Positions 48,396 through 60,626 of a DNA stretch of 64,000 bases are shown one piece after another. The notes beneath the pieces were generated by a model, which made no database searches, was not told where the DNA came from, and worked only from the letters and a program-made list of their open reading frames with translations. How positions within the stretch are numbered: the stretch's first letter is position 1; every line of letters begins with the position of its first letter. Origin of the DNA: Mya arenaria (taxonomy: Eukaryota; Mollusca; Bivalvia; Myida; Myidae). Made by a program: the position numbers and the translations under genes. The DNA lies in assembly GCF_026914265.1 (NCBI RefSeq), contig NC_069124.1, positions 69,860,402 through 69,924,401 of the forward strand, read 5' to 3'.

Positions 48396-50184
48396 AATAT
48401 ATATTCATAACACTATAGTCCAAAATTCCAGTTTTTACACACAGTAATTCCAACAGAAAATGCAAATTATTCAGAGAACAAAATAATGCAGCCTACACCT
48501 GGCGCAATAATACCTACAAGTATTTTCATAGTATGTGTACATGTGTGTGAATTGTGTAGCTAATGGCATTATGTTTTAATTTAGAAGGCCATATTGAAAA
48601 TATGATGTTTTATTGTTGACACTGTAATTATATCATAATGTGTTACCATCTTAAAATAATTGCAGATTCTGAAGTGCCAAGAAACTGCGCATGGCTCCGG
48701 CAAGTGGTCAAGAAATCCGAAACCGGTTAGTGCAGCTCCGAATCCCCCATTTCAGGAGAATGGAGCTGTCAGTCACCCCTCTAGGACGTGCTGGTGTGTA
48801 AATGATTCAATAGATTGACTATCACACTAAATCAGTTATAATTAAGGGCCTTCCACAGTGCAAAAGTGGGTGGGGAAGGCTAAAAATTATTACGTTTCAA
48901 AAATTCGTGTATCATTTAGTTGGAGGAACAATCTTTTTAAGAAGTAAAATATACATCCTTTGTTTCGGGGTATTAAGGGGTTGGCCAAATTTTACGAAAC
49001 AAGATTTTACATGATTTTGGACCAGAAAGAGTTTGCATTTTTTCGAACAGTCCGTCGACATTATTTTCTTCAAAGTCATCGTTTAAGATTACAAATAAAA
49101 TAGGCATTGCTCACGTTTTCTTATCAATATAAATTCAATTGATTAACTCCCTGTTGCTCTTGGTGATACCATAGTTTTCTCATTTTGTCTTTTTATTTTG
49201 AAAAGCAAACTAGTCTCATACAGGTTTGTATCTGGAACAGCCTGTTGGTTTTCTACCACGCTATACAACTAAGCTTCCGAACATTGTGACCCACCTAACC
49301 AGGCATTACAATCCCATGTTCACATACACTATATACCGGTATGTAGTAACTATACAAATTCAAAGTCAGTTATTGACCTTTTAACAATAGCTGACCCTTG
49401 AGCTCTACTTGAAGAGTTATAATGTTGACCTGAACGGACGATCATGGGCAGTGGCAAATCACAATAGCTCACCATTAAAAATAAACATGTGCAGCTAAGT
49501 TATTGAAATTAGACTCCTGCCCTGTTTTGTAAAATACAAAATTTGAGCAAGCCCTTAAAGCATTTTACTAGAGCAGGGCTGCTGGCTTGTGCTTATTTCA
49601 ACAGTGTTCACACCAAGATGGTACATGTATCTGAAAAAGATCATTGATAGGAACAAGTCAACACTGCCAAATCGTTTCTTTAAAAGTTTCAAATAGCTAT
49701 TTTTATTTTGGCATATAGGCATTCAAAGCAAAGAAACGTCCATTCATAATTATAACAACAGCTTTTGTTATAGAACGGTTTATATTCAAGTACAGTTAAA
49801 AGTGTCTCTCAAGCATAAATGTTAAAATGTTTTGTAGATAAAAGCATACAATTGTAAGCATACACATAGTATTAAACAACATTACACAAAATAAAACCAA
49901 CAATTTCTTCTGTTTTCAACAATGAATATATTAACAAATGCATATATTACAATGAACAGTGCATAAGGACTAAAACAATCAGTCATAAAAAAGTAATACC
50001 ACTGAGAGACAGCAGCTAATTTAACATTACTTAAAAATGTATCTTACATTCTTCATTTATATAAATAAAAATCTAATTACAACAGTTAATAAAGTTAACG
50101 CATATTACCTTAAAAAATAGTTAGTGGTCAACATAATATTTTGTTCATTGGGAAGGCAGTGTACTTCAAATTTGCCAAAACCTC
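48396..50184. other. Intergenic stretch with one exon-like patch
   Basis: Mostly AT-rich DNA without recognised features. The patch at 48666-48821 has an acceptor-like 'taattgcag' before it and an open frame ending in TGA (KCQETAHGSGKWSRNPKPV, then SAAPNPPFQENGAVSHPS), with higher G+C than its surroundings. I cannot name it. Confidence 0.35.
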
Positions 50185-50189
50185 TATTT

Positions 50190-51743
50190 CACTGTGTGGG
50201 AACGGACACCGGATACTGTTAACGCTTATCTACCGTATCAACAAATGAAACAAGTGTTTTAACTAATAGCTGAATGCTAAATTTGGCCTATGGTATACTT
50301 TAAAGTGGTTATGATTTAGCAGACCTCGAAAAATGTTTCTTCAAATCTGAGATGATCACCTCAAAACTTACAGAATTTCGACAAGTTTAGATATTTTTAG
50401 GAAATATATGGAAATAAATAAAAATTCTGAATCGAAGGATTTCACAAGCATAAGTTAAATATATGCCCTTAGAAATGTTCACAGTACTGTACTGGGGATA
50501 GCCGTATTATGTACTGCGGATAATTTCACAAAGTTGAGAAATGTGTCCTGGTGATAACATGTAAAATGGGACAAAAATTGATAGTAACACTGTTAATATA
50601 CAATATACATGTATGTCTATTTCGAACTTTCAAATAATCTGCAAAAAGTGAGAGTACAATATGATGAGAAATTATTGAGCAAACTTTAGTTAACAATGAG
50701 TTTGATCCATGCTCTCCTAAATGTTTGTTGTAACAACTGGCAATGTAACCTTTAAACTGTTAAAGATAAGCCCTTAGAAATGTTCACAGTACTGTACTGG
50801 GGATAGCCGTATTATGTACTGAGGATAGTTTCAAAGTTGAGAAATGTGTCCCGGTGATAACATGTAAAATGGGACAAAAATTGATAGTAACACTGTTAAT
50901 ATACAATAAACATGTATGTCTATTTCGAACTTTCAAATAATCTGCAAAAAGTGAGAGTACAATTTGATGAGAAATTATTGAGCAAACTTTAGTTAACAAT
51001 GAGTTTGATCCATGCTCTCCTAAATGAACGTATATATGCAAGATGCTTAAATATCAGGGTTGGTCACAATCCATACTTTCTCACTGAAGTGAACGAGTAG
51101 AGACCATTATTCTGTTCTCAGTAATAGCAACATCGACCCAAGCTTAGAAAAAAGCTTCACATGTTCCGAATTTGATCAAAATATCTCATTCCTTACTGAT
51201 GACTTTCAGTGTGCAAAAACGTACCTACTTGATTTACATAGCAATACTATATATAGTCTCGTTATTCTTATTACATCGTTACTATCCTCAGTCCACTTAA
51301 TAGCTATCCCCTGTGCAGTTATTTATTTGCTTCATCTATCCCCAGTACACTGCCAGGGCATCAAAAGGTATTAATATCTCCGTAACAACAAATCATATCA
51401 TATTGATATCTTACACATTACTAGATAATGTAATTACAATGAAATCGCTCGAGTTTTATTCTTATTTTCAATATGTTGATTTATGTTGAAATCGTACCAC
51501 AAAAATGAACATTTGTGAGCGATCATGCAACTTTCGGCGAGAATTGGGCTATTATACAAAAGAGGACACACATTTCCATCATAGTCGTATATTGCACAGG
51601 GTCAAGTTATTTGAAACTCTTCGATTTTGATAAATATAACCATAACATACAAAACATGATAGAAAACTTTCCATGTGTCAAAATCAAACGCTTATCGATT
51701 TATCACTTTTTGAGCTATATCCGGTGTCCGTTCTCACACAGTG
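50190..51743. mobile_element. Non-autonomous DNA transposon with CACTGTG ends
   Basis: Inverted ends of 26 bp (CACTGTGTGGGAACGGACAC then CGGATA) match at 25 of 26 positions between 50190-50215 and 51718-51743. A 5-bp target duplication TATTT flanks it (50185-50189 and 51744-51748). Size is 1554 bp with no transposase frame. The CAC-[AT]-[AG]-TG start and 5-bp duplication fit Transib-type ends. A CMC-type relative is the alternative. An internal direct duplication of about 260 bp is listed separately. Confidence 0.75.
50465..51026 (+). repeat. Internal direct duplication of about 260 bp
   Basis: 50465-50723 and 50770-51026 are nearly identical, with a handful of base changes and small gaps. 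They lie wholly inside the CACTGTG element, so the duplication is a feature of that element or a recent local event. Confidence 0.95.
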
Positions 51744-52075
51744 TATTTTAGTAAAACAAGAGTCAGCCATTCTTGATTGTAATTAGGTAAAGCGGTAGAT
51801 AAAAACATAGTAAGTGGGTAGTTTACACAATATTATGCTGAACACTAAAAAAGTTCAAGGTTGTTAGTATGAACATATACAAAATAAGCAAATTCGTTGA
51901 ATTGATATCCCTGGTAGATTAGGCAATAGATTGCATTAAAATCATGTGTTGGTGAAACATTCCAATCAAACCAAGCAATACGACAACAGAATGATGGACT
52001 CGAATGAGCATTGGATATGAGAAATGAGTTTTTTGCAACTGTTAGAAATAAAAGAATATCATATATAGTGTAGCA
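51744..52075. other. Short intergenic stretch
   Basis: Nothing recognised. Confidence 0.5.
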
Positions 52076-52570
52076 TTAAGATTTGACCCAGTAACCTTGA
52101 GTTTGACCCCACATTACCCAGTTTCAAACTATTAAAGTATTATTTCATCAAGGCCAGATTGGACAAGTAATATTGCAAAATATAAAGCCTCTAGAGTATT
52201 CCCAAGGTTTTTCAAGATTTGACCTAGTGACCTAGTTTTTGACTGAGTTTTTTCAAACTAAGCCAAGATTTCATCAAGGCAATTTCTGATTAAGTTTAAT
52301 AAAGGTTGGATTGGATACATTGCCTTTTTGTTCACTGGTTTTCTTTAAAATTTGACCTAACGACCAAGTGCTTGAACCCCATGTAACCCACTTTTAAAAT
52401 CTACCAAGATACATCAAGAGGAACACTCTGACCACAGTTTGAACAAAGACCAATCAATACCAATATTTGGTTTCAGACATGTTTTTTGAAATATTCGACA
52501 TAGTGACCTAGTTTCTGACCTCATGTGACCAAGTTTCAAACTAGTCATTGATTATATCAAGGAAAACGTT
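52076..52570 (+). repeat. Diverged tandem repeat with 'tgacctagtgacc' motif
   Basis: Units of about 140-170 bp each contain 'atttgacctagtgacctagt', 'gtttcaaact' and 'tcatcaaggc'-like runs, at about 52080, 52210, 52340 and 52490. This resembles a repeat I associate with bivalve genomes. No gene. Confidence 0.7.
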
Positions 52571-52985
52571 TTGATTCAAGTTTTATAAATATAGAATCAG
52601 AAATTTGGAATTTATAAATTGAAAAATAAAGGGCCATGATTAGCATTTTATGCAAAATAGAGTTATCTAATTTGAGTTCCATTGTATAAAGTCTTGATGC
52701 AATACATCAAGTAGTTGATGATATATTAACTTATGTATGCTTACATGCAAAACCATAACCAGAATTTCTAAGTCAAATAATAAAGGCCCATTATTTGCAT
52801 TATATTCAAATAAGTGTTATCTAACTTATTAATTAAGTAGGTTGGATAGTTGGGAATACATATCTAAAGTTTCAATGCAATACAATTTGCTGAGATAATG
52901 ACCTAAGGTGCTTACATGCAAGACCTTAACCAAGGTGTGACGCTGACGTCTATGTTTGGGTGAGTAGTATAACTCTCCTTATTCT
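52571..52985 (+). repeat. Repeat with 'aaagggccat' motif, two diverged units
   Basis: 'aaagggccatgattagcatt' near 52629 and 'aaaggcccattatttgcatt' near 52785 mark two units about 156 bp apart. A terminal run 'gggtgagtagtataactctc' and 'tcttcaaatagtcgagct' closes the block. This style is common in bivalve intergenic DNA. It lies downstream of the glycosyltransferase gene. Confidence 0.65.
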
Positions 52986-53292
52986 TCAAATAGTCGAGCT
53001 AGAAATCAATTTATATTAATATGTGCACGGACCTATTGTCTGTGATTTACAATCAGAACATATCCAAAGATGTTGCGTTCTTCAGAAATGTTCATTTAAA
53101 AAATGGAAGTTGAGGTGTAAATAGGATAGATTAAAAACCTAAAAAAGATTGTTCAGAGGTAATTGATACTTGTCAGATTAAGAACATTACCTAAAAATGC
53201 AAGTCATAATATAAGTAGATGGTCAATAAAGAATAAATTAAGAACACCTTCACATTTCAAAATCAAGGGAGCACACTACAGGTAAGTTAAAC

Positions 53293-56200
53293 CTACATTG
53301 AGCTGTTTCTTTTATATATCTTAACACTAGGAACTATCTTGTGAATATCCACTGGTCCTTTCAGTGAAATACGGAAGTTCAAGTATGTGTGTATCCAATG
53401 ATGCTCTGTAAATGACACATTCAGTGGCTTTCTCTTACCACCCACTCGCTTAAGTGTAACACAAGCTTGTTTCTGTATGTCAGTCAATTTGTTAAAATTT
53501 GAGCACTGTATTCTAAACCAAAAATGTTTTGAGGGGTCGATAGTGGGAAAAAATATTCTGCAGGGGCAAGATATACGCCATTATCATTGATGGGTTCTAA
53601 ATGTGTTTCATCCGTATACCTTCTATACACATTGGTCAAAAAATGTGGACCTGTGCTGTCCAATACATTCCACATATGAGAAAAATATGGCAAATTGTCA
53701 ATAAGCATTTTCATGAAGGGATGTCTTGGCCTGCATCCCATAAGCGCATTGATAACAAGATGTTCAAAGTTGCCATAAAGTATTGGATGTTCGTAGGGCT
53801 CCTGAGGAACAAAGCAGGCATACTTTCGCAACATTGGGTCCAGATTCTGCAGACTTTCAACATCCATGTCAGCGTACACTCCTCCAAACTCGTACAGTAT
53901 AACATATCTAAGGGCGTCAGCCCTTCGTATGCCCTCAGTGTAGCTATCAAATGTCTTCAACAAAGTAGGGTGTCTTTCTTTTATCAATTCCCTAGCACTC
54001 TCATCGGTCCAAAGATAATACTGATAATCAGTATTTACTTTTAACCATGACCGTACCCAACTGGTTAGTTTCATGGGAATGTTGGTATCTTTCCAAGTCT
54101 GGTGTATAATTCTGGGTACCCTTACTTCCCCACTAGAAGGGAATATTTCAAACTCCTTCAGGTACAGTGGTTGATAGTTCGAAATCTCTGTATCAGTCAA
54201 AGGCAGATCCAGACTCTTGTAGTCACCATGTTCGTGTATCTGCTCGAACTTGATGATGAAATGCATCACGGTGATGATAATGACACACAAGAACAAAGTT
54301 TTGGTTGTGTCCCTCCGGCACAATGCCTCCATGTACCGTGCCTTGCATGCCATAGTCTCTGAAATGAGAAATCACTAATATTGTAGCATGCATTGTTACA
54401 CGACAAGTTTGCTTTATATAATATAGTTTATTCATCTATGTATTAAAACTTTTTGTACTTTTACCAAGACACTCATTCAATAAAAATTATACATACAACA
54501 TTACTAGAAACAAGAACACATTGTCACATAGAACTAGTTTTATTAATTTTAGTCCTCTATAATTATAATCCATGTTAAAGTCAGCAGTTTTAAGTATTAA
54601 CCTAAAGTTATCCAAAGCAGAGGTTTACATCAGTGTGCCCCTGTGTACAAATTAAGAATCTAAGGTCTCTTCACATATTGATAGTTCGCTAATATGTACA
54701 TGCATGCAGGTACGATCCTTCAAACATTAAACTGTTAAAAAAGATAAGCATTTGAGGTTTGAAGACATTGCATAGTGGCAAACAGTGATGATGAGTTCAG
54801 CCAAAATCACCAATAGCTTTCTTAATCATTCAAGTTTCAGGAACATAAAAAAGTGATGGGGTTGTGAGGGTCACATGTCAAAGCTGCAAAGAGAACGTGC
54901 CTTGTGTGACGGATGGAGTAGAACATTTTATTTGCAAACAATTGTACAAGTACAATGTACATTCCATTATGATAAACAGGGAAAATCTGTGTTTCTTTTA
55001 GGCATAATGTATTTTAGTTTGAATTTACTACCAAAAAAGATTATCATGATAACTATGAAGATATTTTCCTTTAAAGGTCTCAGAACAAATGTAACACTAA
55101 TTATAACAAAAAATAGTGTGTTTTTACATTGGTTAAACTATACCAATATTCCCAAACCGATCATTGAGTAGTCAAATGACCAGATGTTAACCATTTAATA
55201 CTTCATTGTAAATTGTCATGATTTGCTTGAAATATTATCTTTATGTGCACTCAGCCATTGTGAATGCATTCACTCATCAAATATTAATATTATATATTGA
55301 TATTGAGAGATGAATGTGAAAAGTGACATTAAATTTAAAAAATGATGGAAGAACCATTTTGCTGTCACTCCTAGACATGTAATTAGTAAGTGTCAGCAGG
55401 TGGTAAAAACAAATATACAAGAAAAGGTTCTAAAAACAAAATCAAATATGAAATTAATACTTTGCTTGATCCTATTATAAAGAGCATGAGATTGTTCGAA
55501 AAATTCGGACAAGATGTTCTTTAATTATAAAGATTGTAGGGTTTGAAACTTCATTTTGTCAAGCCTCTGATTGAGTAGACAACCACTCAGCTAGTAAATG
55601 TCTTTTAGTAAGCAAATTTGGTCAGTGGTTGTGATGCTGCAACTGACCATATTCACTTTCATAAATACAAATACTATAACCTATACTTCAGGTTGGCTGA
55701 CCAAAACAAATAAGTTATAAAGGTTTAACAAAAAGTTGGTATCAAGCATGGTAAACATTTTATTTTGTCATTTTAATGAAAAAGAAAATGAAGTATTAAA
55801 TAACATGTGCAACAACAAGAAACGCTGAGTAGGCTGAGGCAAATCATACACATTAGTAGAGAGAAAACAGATATGCAAGGAGAGTTAGATGGAATCAAAC
55901 AGCAAAGACCCCACGCAGGTTGAGAACTAAACCCCAACATTTCCCTTGTGATTAGTTTCTATCAAACTACAAAATATTAAACCTCAAATATTCTAATGAT
56001 TACATACCATTAAGTATAATCAGCCTGCAAACACATCCAAAATAAGCACTTAAATACACACCTTATCTACCGTGCATTTAAGCCAATACAATTTAATTGC
56101 CAGGGCAATACAAGATCAGACCTTAAGTATTAAATCGTTAAAATGATCTAGTTAAAAAATGGTACCAAACACAGTCCAAAGTTATACATGCGTTTTAAGT

Positions 56201-56780
56201 AAATGTTGTCAAAAGCAACTTAACAGCAAAATATTTTCTTCATTGACCTTCAATATTGTTTAAAACTGTTGACATAAAGTCATTGTTGTATTAAGCAATT
56301 TATCTTTCCTCCAACTTTCATCAATATTCACACAGAACTATTAAAATGAGAGAGACAGCATTTTTTTCTATTTTAGTGACCTTGACTATGACCTTATGGT
56401 CCAAAGAGCATTCTTAATATACTTTTTCATTGCAGCTGCCTGTATATCTATATGTTGACAATTGACCTACTGATCTCAAAAACAGTTAAGGTTCATCTAC
56501 TGCTCAAAGACATTCTACCACTGCAGTTACATGGTCCCCAGAGGTAAAACTCTCCACGCCAGTCTACTGACGGACCAACCTACCATACAACATTGCAAAC
56601 CTTTATTCACTTTTTTCAAAAGGGGGCATAAAATTAATTTGATCCAACGCTATTAAACATACATAAATATTGATTTGAGCATATAAGTAATTCTTGTACA
56701 TATTTGGTGTAAAAAGGGTATAGTGTAGTTTTATTATAAATAAATAATCATTATTAATTAATTTACTTACTTTTCTCCAT
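53293..56780 (-). CDS. GT32-type (DXD) type II membrane glycosyltransferase
   Basis: The main exon runs from 54358 (acceptor 'tttctcatttcag') with an ATG at 54353. The readable frame has a membrane anchor at residues 19-35 (TLFLCVIIITVMHFIIK), PRIIHQTW at 80-87, RRADALRYVILYEFGG at 143-158 with the DMD metal-binding triad at 162-164, and GPHFLT at 235-240. These are hallmarks of the Gly_transf_sug/GT32 family, which transfers sugars in the Golgi. After EYFFP the frame shifts by one base in a run of six A (plus strand 53548-53553). The family C-terminus (DPSKHFWFRIQC ... HHWIHTYL) continues in the next frame to 53293. A candidate upstream exon, 56838-56771, with donor AAAA|GTAAGT, carries an ATG (56780) that would add MEKKT in frame. 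Sugar donor and acceptor cannot be told from sequence. Confidence 0.88.
54359..56770 (-). other. Probable intron of the glycosyltransferase gene
   Basis: Bounded by GTAAGT (minus strand, 56770-56765) and a T-rich AG (54360-54359). No other coding exon or mobile element is clear inside. Open frames here are short. Confidence 0.5.
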
Positions 56781-57309
56781 TGGTCACTAGATATTTTCAG
56801 AAAGCAGTTTCATCCAGGCAAGTAAGAGTCACCTGTGACTAAAAATAAAATAAAAAAACTTAGTAAAAATATTTAGTTGTATATAAAGCAATTAAACTCT
56901 ACTTTTCTGACTAGGCAGTAAGTGTTAAATAATTACCATTATCATTTTCAGTGATATAAGTTTCTTTGATGGTTTGAAAATGTGATGTACCATAAAGAAT
57001 TTAGTAAACTTTTTATTTACAGTTTGGAACAAAACTCACTCTGAATAGCCAACTAGAGCAATCAAAGGAATTATTACTACATCTGCTTTAAAATGACAAA
57101 CACCATGAGTTTTAAACTCTGCTGTATACATGTGATTAATTAGACAAATGATCATGTCGAAAAATTAGGATGAGTCTCATGGATTCAACACTGACTCAAA
57201 TAGTGGAGGCCCTTATAGTTGATTTTTCAAGATATCTTTTTATTAATCAATGGACACAGCTTTATTTCCAATGACTTTTAAACAAGTAAGTCTTTAAAAA
57301 GATTTTATC

Positions 57310-57525
57310 AGGGCCTCATAAGGTGAAGGCAATTATAATCATCAATCTTGTACATCTAACAGAGAAAGCTATATAAAAATCATCCTAAATTGTCTTCAAG
57401 AACCATCTAAGATTCCTTGGATAAAACAAGATATAATAATCGTCATAGTTCTGAGTGGGAATCAAACTTGGAACCCTCTGATTATGAGTATGAAATAATG
57501 ATATGCTAACCAATTGGCAATCGTA
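57310..57525 (-). mobile_element. Old tRNA-derived SINE
   Basis: The minus strand from about 57520 reads 'GCCAATTGGTTAGCATATCA' (A-box region), then 'GTTTGATTCCCACTCAG' (B box), with a T/A-rich body ending near 57310 in 'ttgccttcaccttatgagg'. Degenerate, with no clear target duplication. Confidence 0.55.
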
Positions 57526-58513
57526 AATACTTTAAAGAAATATTTCCAAGTGTAACACAGTTTTCACTTTTAGATGCACAAGTCCCAAAATCCTAATTGT
57601 GGCACATGTCATCATCTGACTTTCTTTCTCAAATTTTGTTAAAAAAAATATTTTATTTTTTCGAGCAATATTTTATTTTAAATAATACCTACTTTCATAT
57701 TCAATTTTCTGCATCAACTTTTGTCTGTCATTCTAATTGTGTTTTGGCATTTCAGATAAGATTTTTACTGCTTCCTCTTCTTAATTATTATCAACTTAAT
57801 TATCTCAGATTTTAATCATAAACCTTACTCTTTAAGACTATGACACTTCAATTATCTCAGATTTTAATCTTTAATTGTAATTTTACTTTTTGACAATAGT
57901 TATTATTGTGTGACACTTCCACAAATCTGCATTATCTTTTTATCACTAAATTCTCATTGGTAACTTTTTCTCTTTAAGTTTGTTTAAATAGTCTGTACAT
58001 TATTTATTTATGGGTGGACAAACTTTGAAAATTAACTAGGAACTTTGTACTTCTTCTTTTACTAAAAAAACTATCAAACTTGTTTTATTGCGGTAATATA
58101 TTTCATTCACTTTCTTTCATAACTGACAAATCAAATCAACTAATTGATGTTTCTTATTGAATAAGTCTTTGGATTTATTTTGAATTACTGTAACTATAAA
58201 ACTTCAATGTGGAATAAATCAATAACTTACTTTTAACATGTTAATTGGACTTGAGTTGTTAATCAAATTGAAGATTAAATGTGATCCGAACTACAGCGAC
58301 AACCCACAGTTGTGCCAGCTAATTAATGGCATACTGCACGTGCCTCTTAGACAGTGTGGCTTGGGCTTGATGACACCTACTATATACTGAAGTGTATATA
58401 CTGGCCCGTTCCTGACGCTGCACGACTTAACCAGCACAAAGTCGCACACACTTGGTGAGGCATCAATGTCATTTTGTTGTTGATGAACTTATTAAACTAC
58501 AAAAGGGTACGAT

Positions 58514-58515
<2 letters not shown>
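57526..58515. other. AT-rich stretch, no recognised gene
   Basis: T-rich and A-rich runs only. A somewhat G+C-richer patch near 58290-58460 has no clear open frame. It may be intronic or upstream DNA of the glycosyltransferase gene. Confidence 0.4.

Positions 58516-58517
<2 letters not shown>

Positions 58518-58570
<53 letters not shown>
58518..58570. repeat. TA dinucleotide microsatellite
   Basis: About 26 uninterrupted TA units followed by 'catacatag'. Confidence 0.98.
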
Positions 58571-58575
<5 letters not shown>

Positions 58576-59610
58576 CATAGTGTACATCTTTGGATATTGC
58601 CATCAATGGATTAAGATTGGGCTGGGACCATAATTTCTATAGGAAAACTAATACAACTTCTATACAACTTGTAGTTGAAATAGAGTGGATGCAATCGATA
58701 TTCAACACATTCATAGCACATTGACTTATATTGATCTATTTTGTGAACATAAAAGTCTTATTTACTGAGGAATGGTTAATCATGCAACGTTGTCAATCCT
58801 GCAGTGGAGTAGCACTAGTCCAATAAATGAACGTCATAGAATCTTTTGACATAATTTTAGTTGGCAGACTCATTTATAATACAGGGGTACAGAACGATTG
58901 TAAACTCAAAATGACTAAAAAGTATCCCTGAATGCTTTTTATTGTGACTTTAAGGTAGTCCACCTTAATAGATGCAATCAAGTGTTTTGAAGATTCTTGG
59001 CATGCTAATTACAGGTATACATAAGAAACGTCAAAAAGATAAAAAAAGAAAGAAAAGATATGACTACCTAGTAGGCGAGCAGTTTTCAGACAAGTGTTTT
59101 TTTTTAAGATATTCTGATGTTTGAAGATACATCTGAATATTTGTCCAAGTATAATAAACCTCAGAAATTTTTATGAAGAATTTGTTATAGTATGTGGTGG
59201 AGGAGTTGTGATCTTGTGATGCTGTCAAGATGGTCTTTTAAGTGAGATAAGGTAGCCGTAGATGGGGATGGCTTTAAGGTTATGTGTTATTATGTACATA
59301 AGAGAGAGCCCAATATCTTTTGCTCTATGATCAAGACTACATCACTGCATCTAGTCTAAAATAATAGACTTTCAATACCGGTTTCTTTTAATATTAAGAA
59401 TTTGCCATAACAAAAATCGTAAAAATATCCATCCACATACAATTTTTTGCACTAAGACTGCGTCATGTCTGTGACACTCGTTGTTTGTCCATAGTCATGT
59501 TTGGTTACTACTATTAATTATAAGGTTGTTTGCACAAATAAAGAAGTAGAAGAAAAATATCGACTAATGTGCCTTAAGTCCGGATTTAATGAAGATTTTT
59601 GCAGTAGCTA
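58571..59610. other. AT-rich stretch, no recognised gene
   Basis: No supported feature before the G-rich foldback fragment near 59614. Confidence 0.4.
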
Positions 59611-59613
59611 TAA

Positions 59614-59666
59614 AGCACCAGTCAGTTGTAACCACGGCCCCCCAGGTCGGGGGGGGGGGGTTACTA
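59614..59666. repeat. Short G-rich foldback related to the 61.6-kb MITE
   Basis: 'gcaccagtcagttgtaacca' then 'cggccccccaggtcgggggg' matches the end of the element at 61621-61936. The run from 'gtaacc' to 'ggttac' can itself pair as a hairpin. Probably a solo end or minimal copy. Confidence 0.6.
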
Positions 59667-59735
59667 ACTTCAAATATATCTTAACTGATAAAAAGTGCTT
59701 TTGACCGCTGATACGTTTTAAAAACCTAAAAATGA

Positions 59736-60626
59736 CAGGGTTCGAATTTTACTTTGAGGAGCACTCGCAAAATTTTGCGAGTGCATTTTGAGGCAACTCG
59801 CAAAATGAAAAATCAACTTGCAATTTTATTATTTGCTTTATTCCCTTATAATATTGTCTAATTAAAGTAGAAATTTAGGCCTAAGACATATTATGAATAT
59901 TAAAAAGTATCAATCTTGAGTGACTCAACTACTAGAACTTGTTGATGGCTTATTCTATTTGGGGGTACTGAAAGACTCACCTGATGCTGGCAGCTTTTTG
60001 ATAACAAAGCTGTCCAATAATTTGACAATGTTCACTTTGTATATTTACGCTCGCCATCGGGTAATTTAATACCCATTCGACAAGCACGCTACAGATTTCA
60101 TTAAGTCTGTAAGTATTAAAATCAATAACAATATAAATTTGAAATAAAAAAAAGCAACCGTAAATGTAGCTTGGATACATTGGACCATGATATATATCGA
60201 TAGACGAAGTCTATTCATTTTGACAATTGGGCCAAATATATTCAAAGGGGAATGCGCGAAAGCGCTAAATTTAGCCAATGATTGAGCTAGGTGATTACGT
60301 CATTCGCATTCACTTTGTATAATGCACGCCTCGGAGCATCCCGGAAAGATTCGAGATAAAACTCGGCCTTTTCCGTATTTGTTCTATTTTTGGAAACTTA
60401 CTAGAGGGTGACTCCGTACTGTCTTCTAGTGTAAACATGTCACTTATCGGCTGTTTACACTCGACTACGTAGCGGAGTTAAGTTCATGTTTATTCTACTT
60501 TCCTTTTAACATTTTGTGGTCTAGAAAAAGCCACTGGCAGAATTTTGCGAGCTTGAATAAAAGTCACTCGCAATTTGTAAATGTCGCTCGCATTTTGCGA
60601 GTATGCGAGTCTAAATTCGAACCCTG
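59736..60626. mobile_element. MITE-like element with CAGGGTTCGAATTT ends
   Basis: Left end CAGGGTTCGAATTT at 59736 is mirrored at 60626, with a 5-bp direct repeat AATGA on both sides (59731-59735 and 60627-60631). Near both ends the palindromic motif CTCGCAAAATTTTGCGAG and its half-sites recur (59764-59818 and 60540-60612). The 891-bp body has no transposase frame. It sits upstream of the glycosyltransferase gene. Confidence 0.8.

Noticed and set aside
50465-51026. CRISPR-like or satellite array
   Set aside because: There are only two copies of a 260-bp block with no spacer pattern, inside a DNA transposon of a eukaryotic genome.
51515-51751. A 78-codon frame ending at the CACTGTG element's right end
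   Set aside because: It runs into the terminal inverted repeat and has no transposase-like motif. It is probably chance in a non-autonomous element.
53601-54044. Plus-strand frame of 147 codons opposite the glycosyltransferase
   Set aside because: It is the antisense shadow of a conserved minus-strand coding exon.
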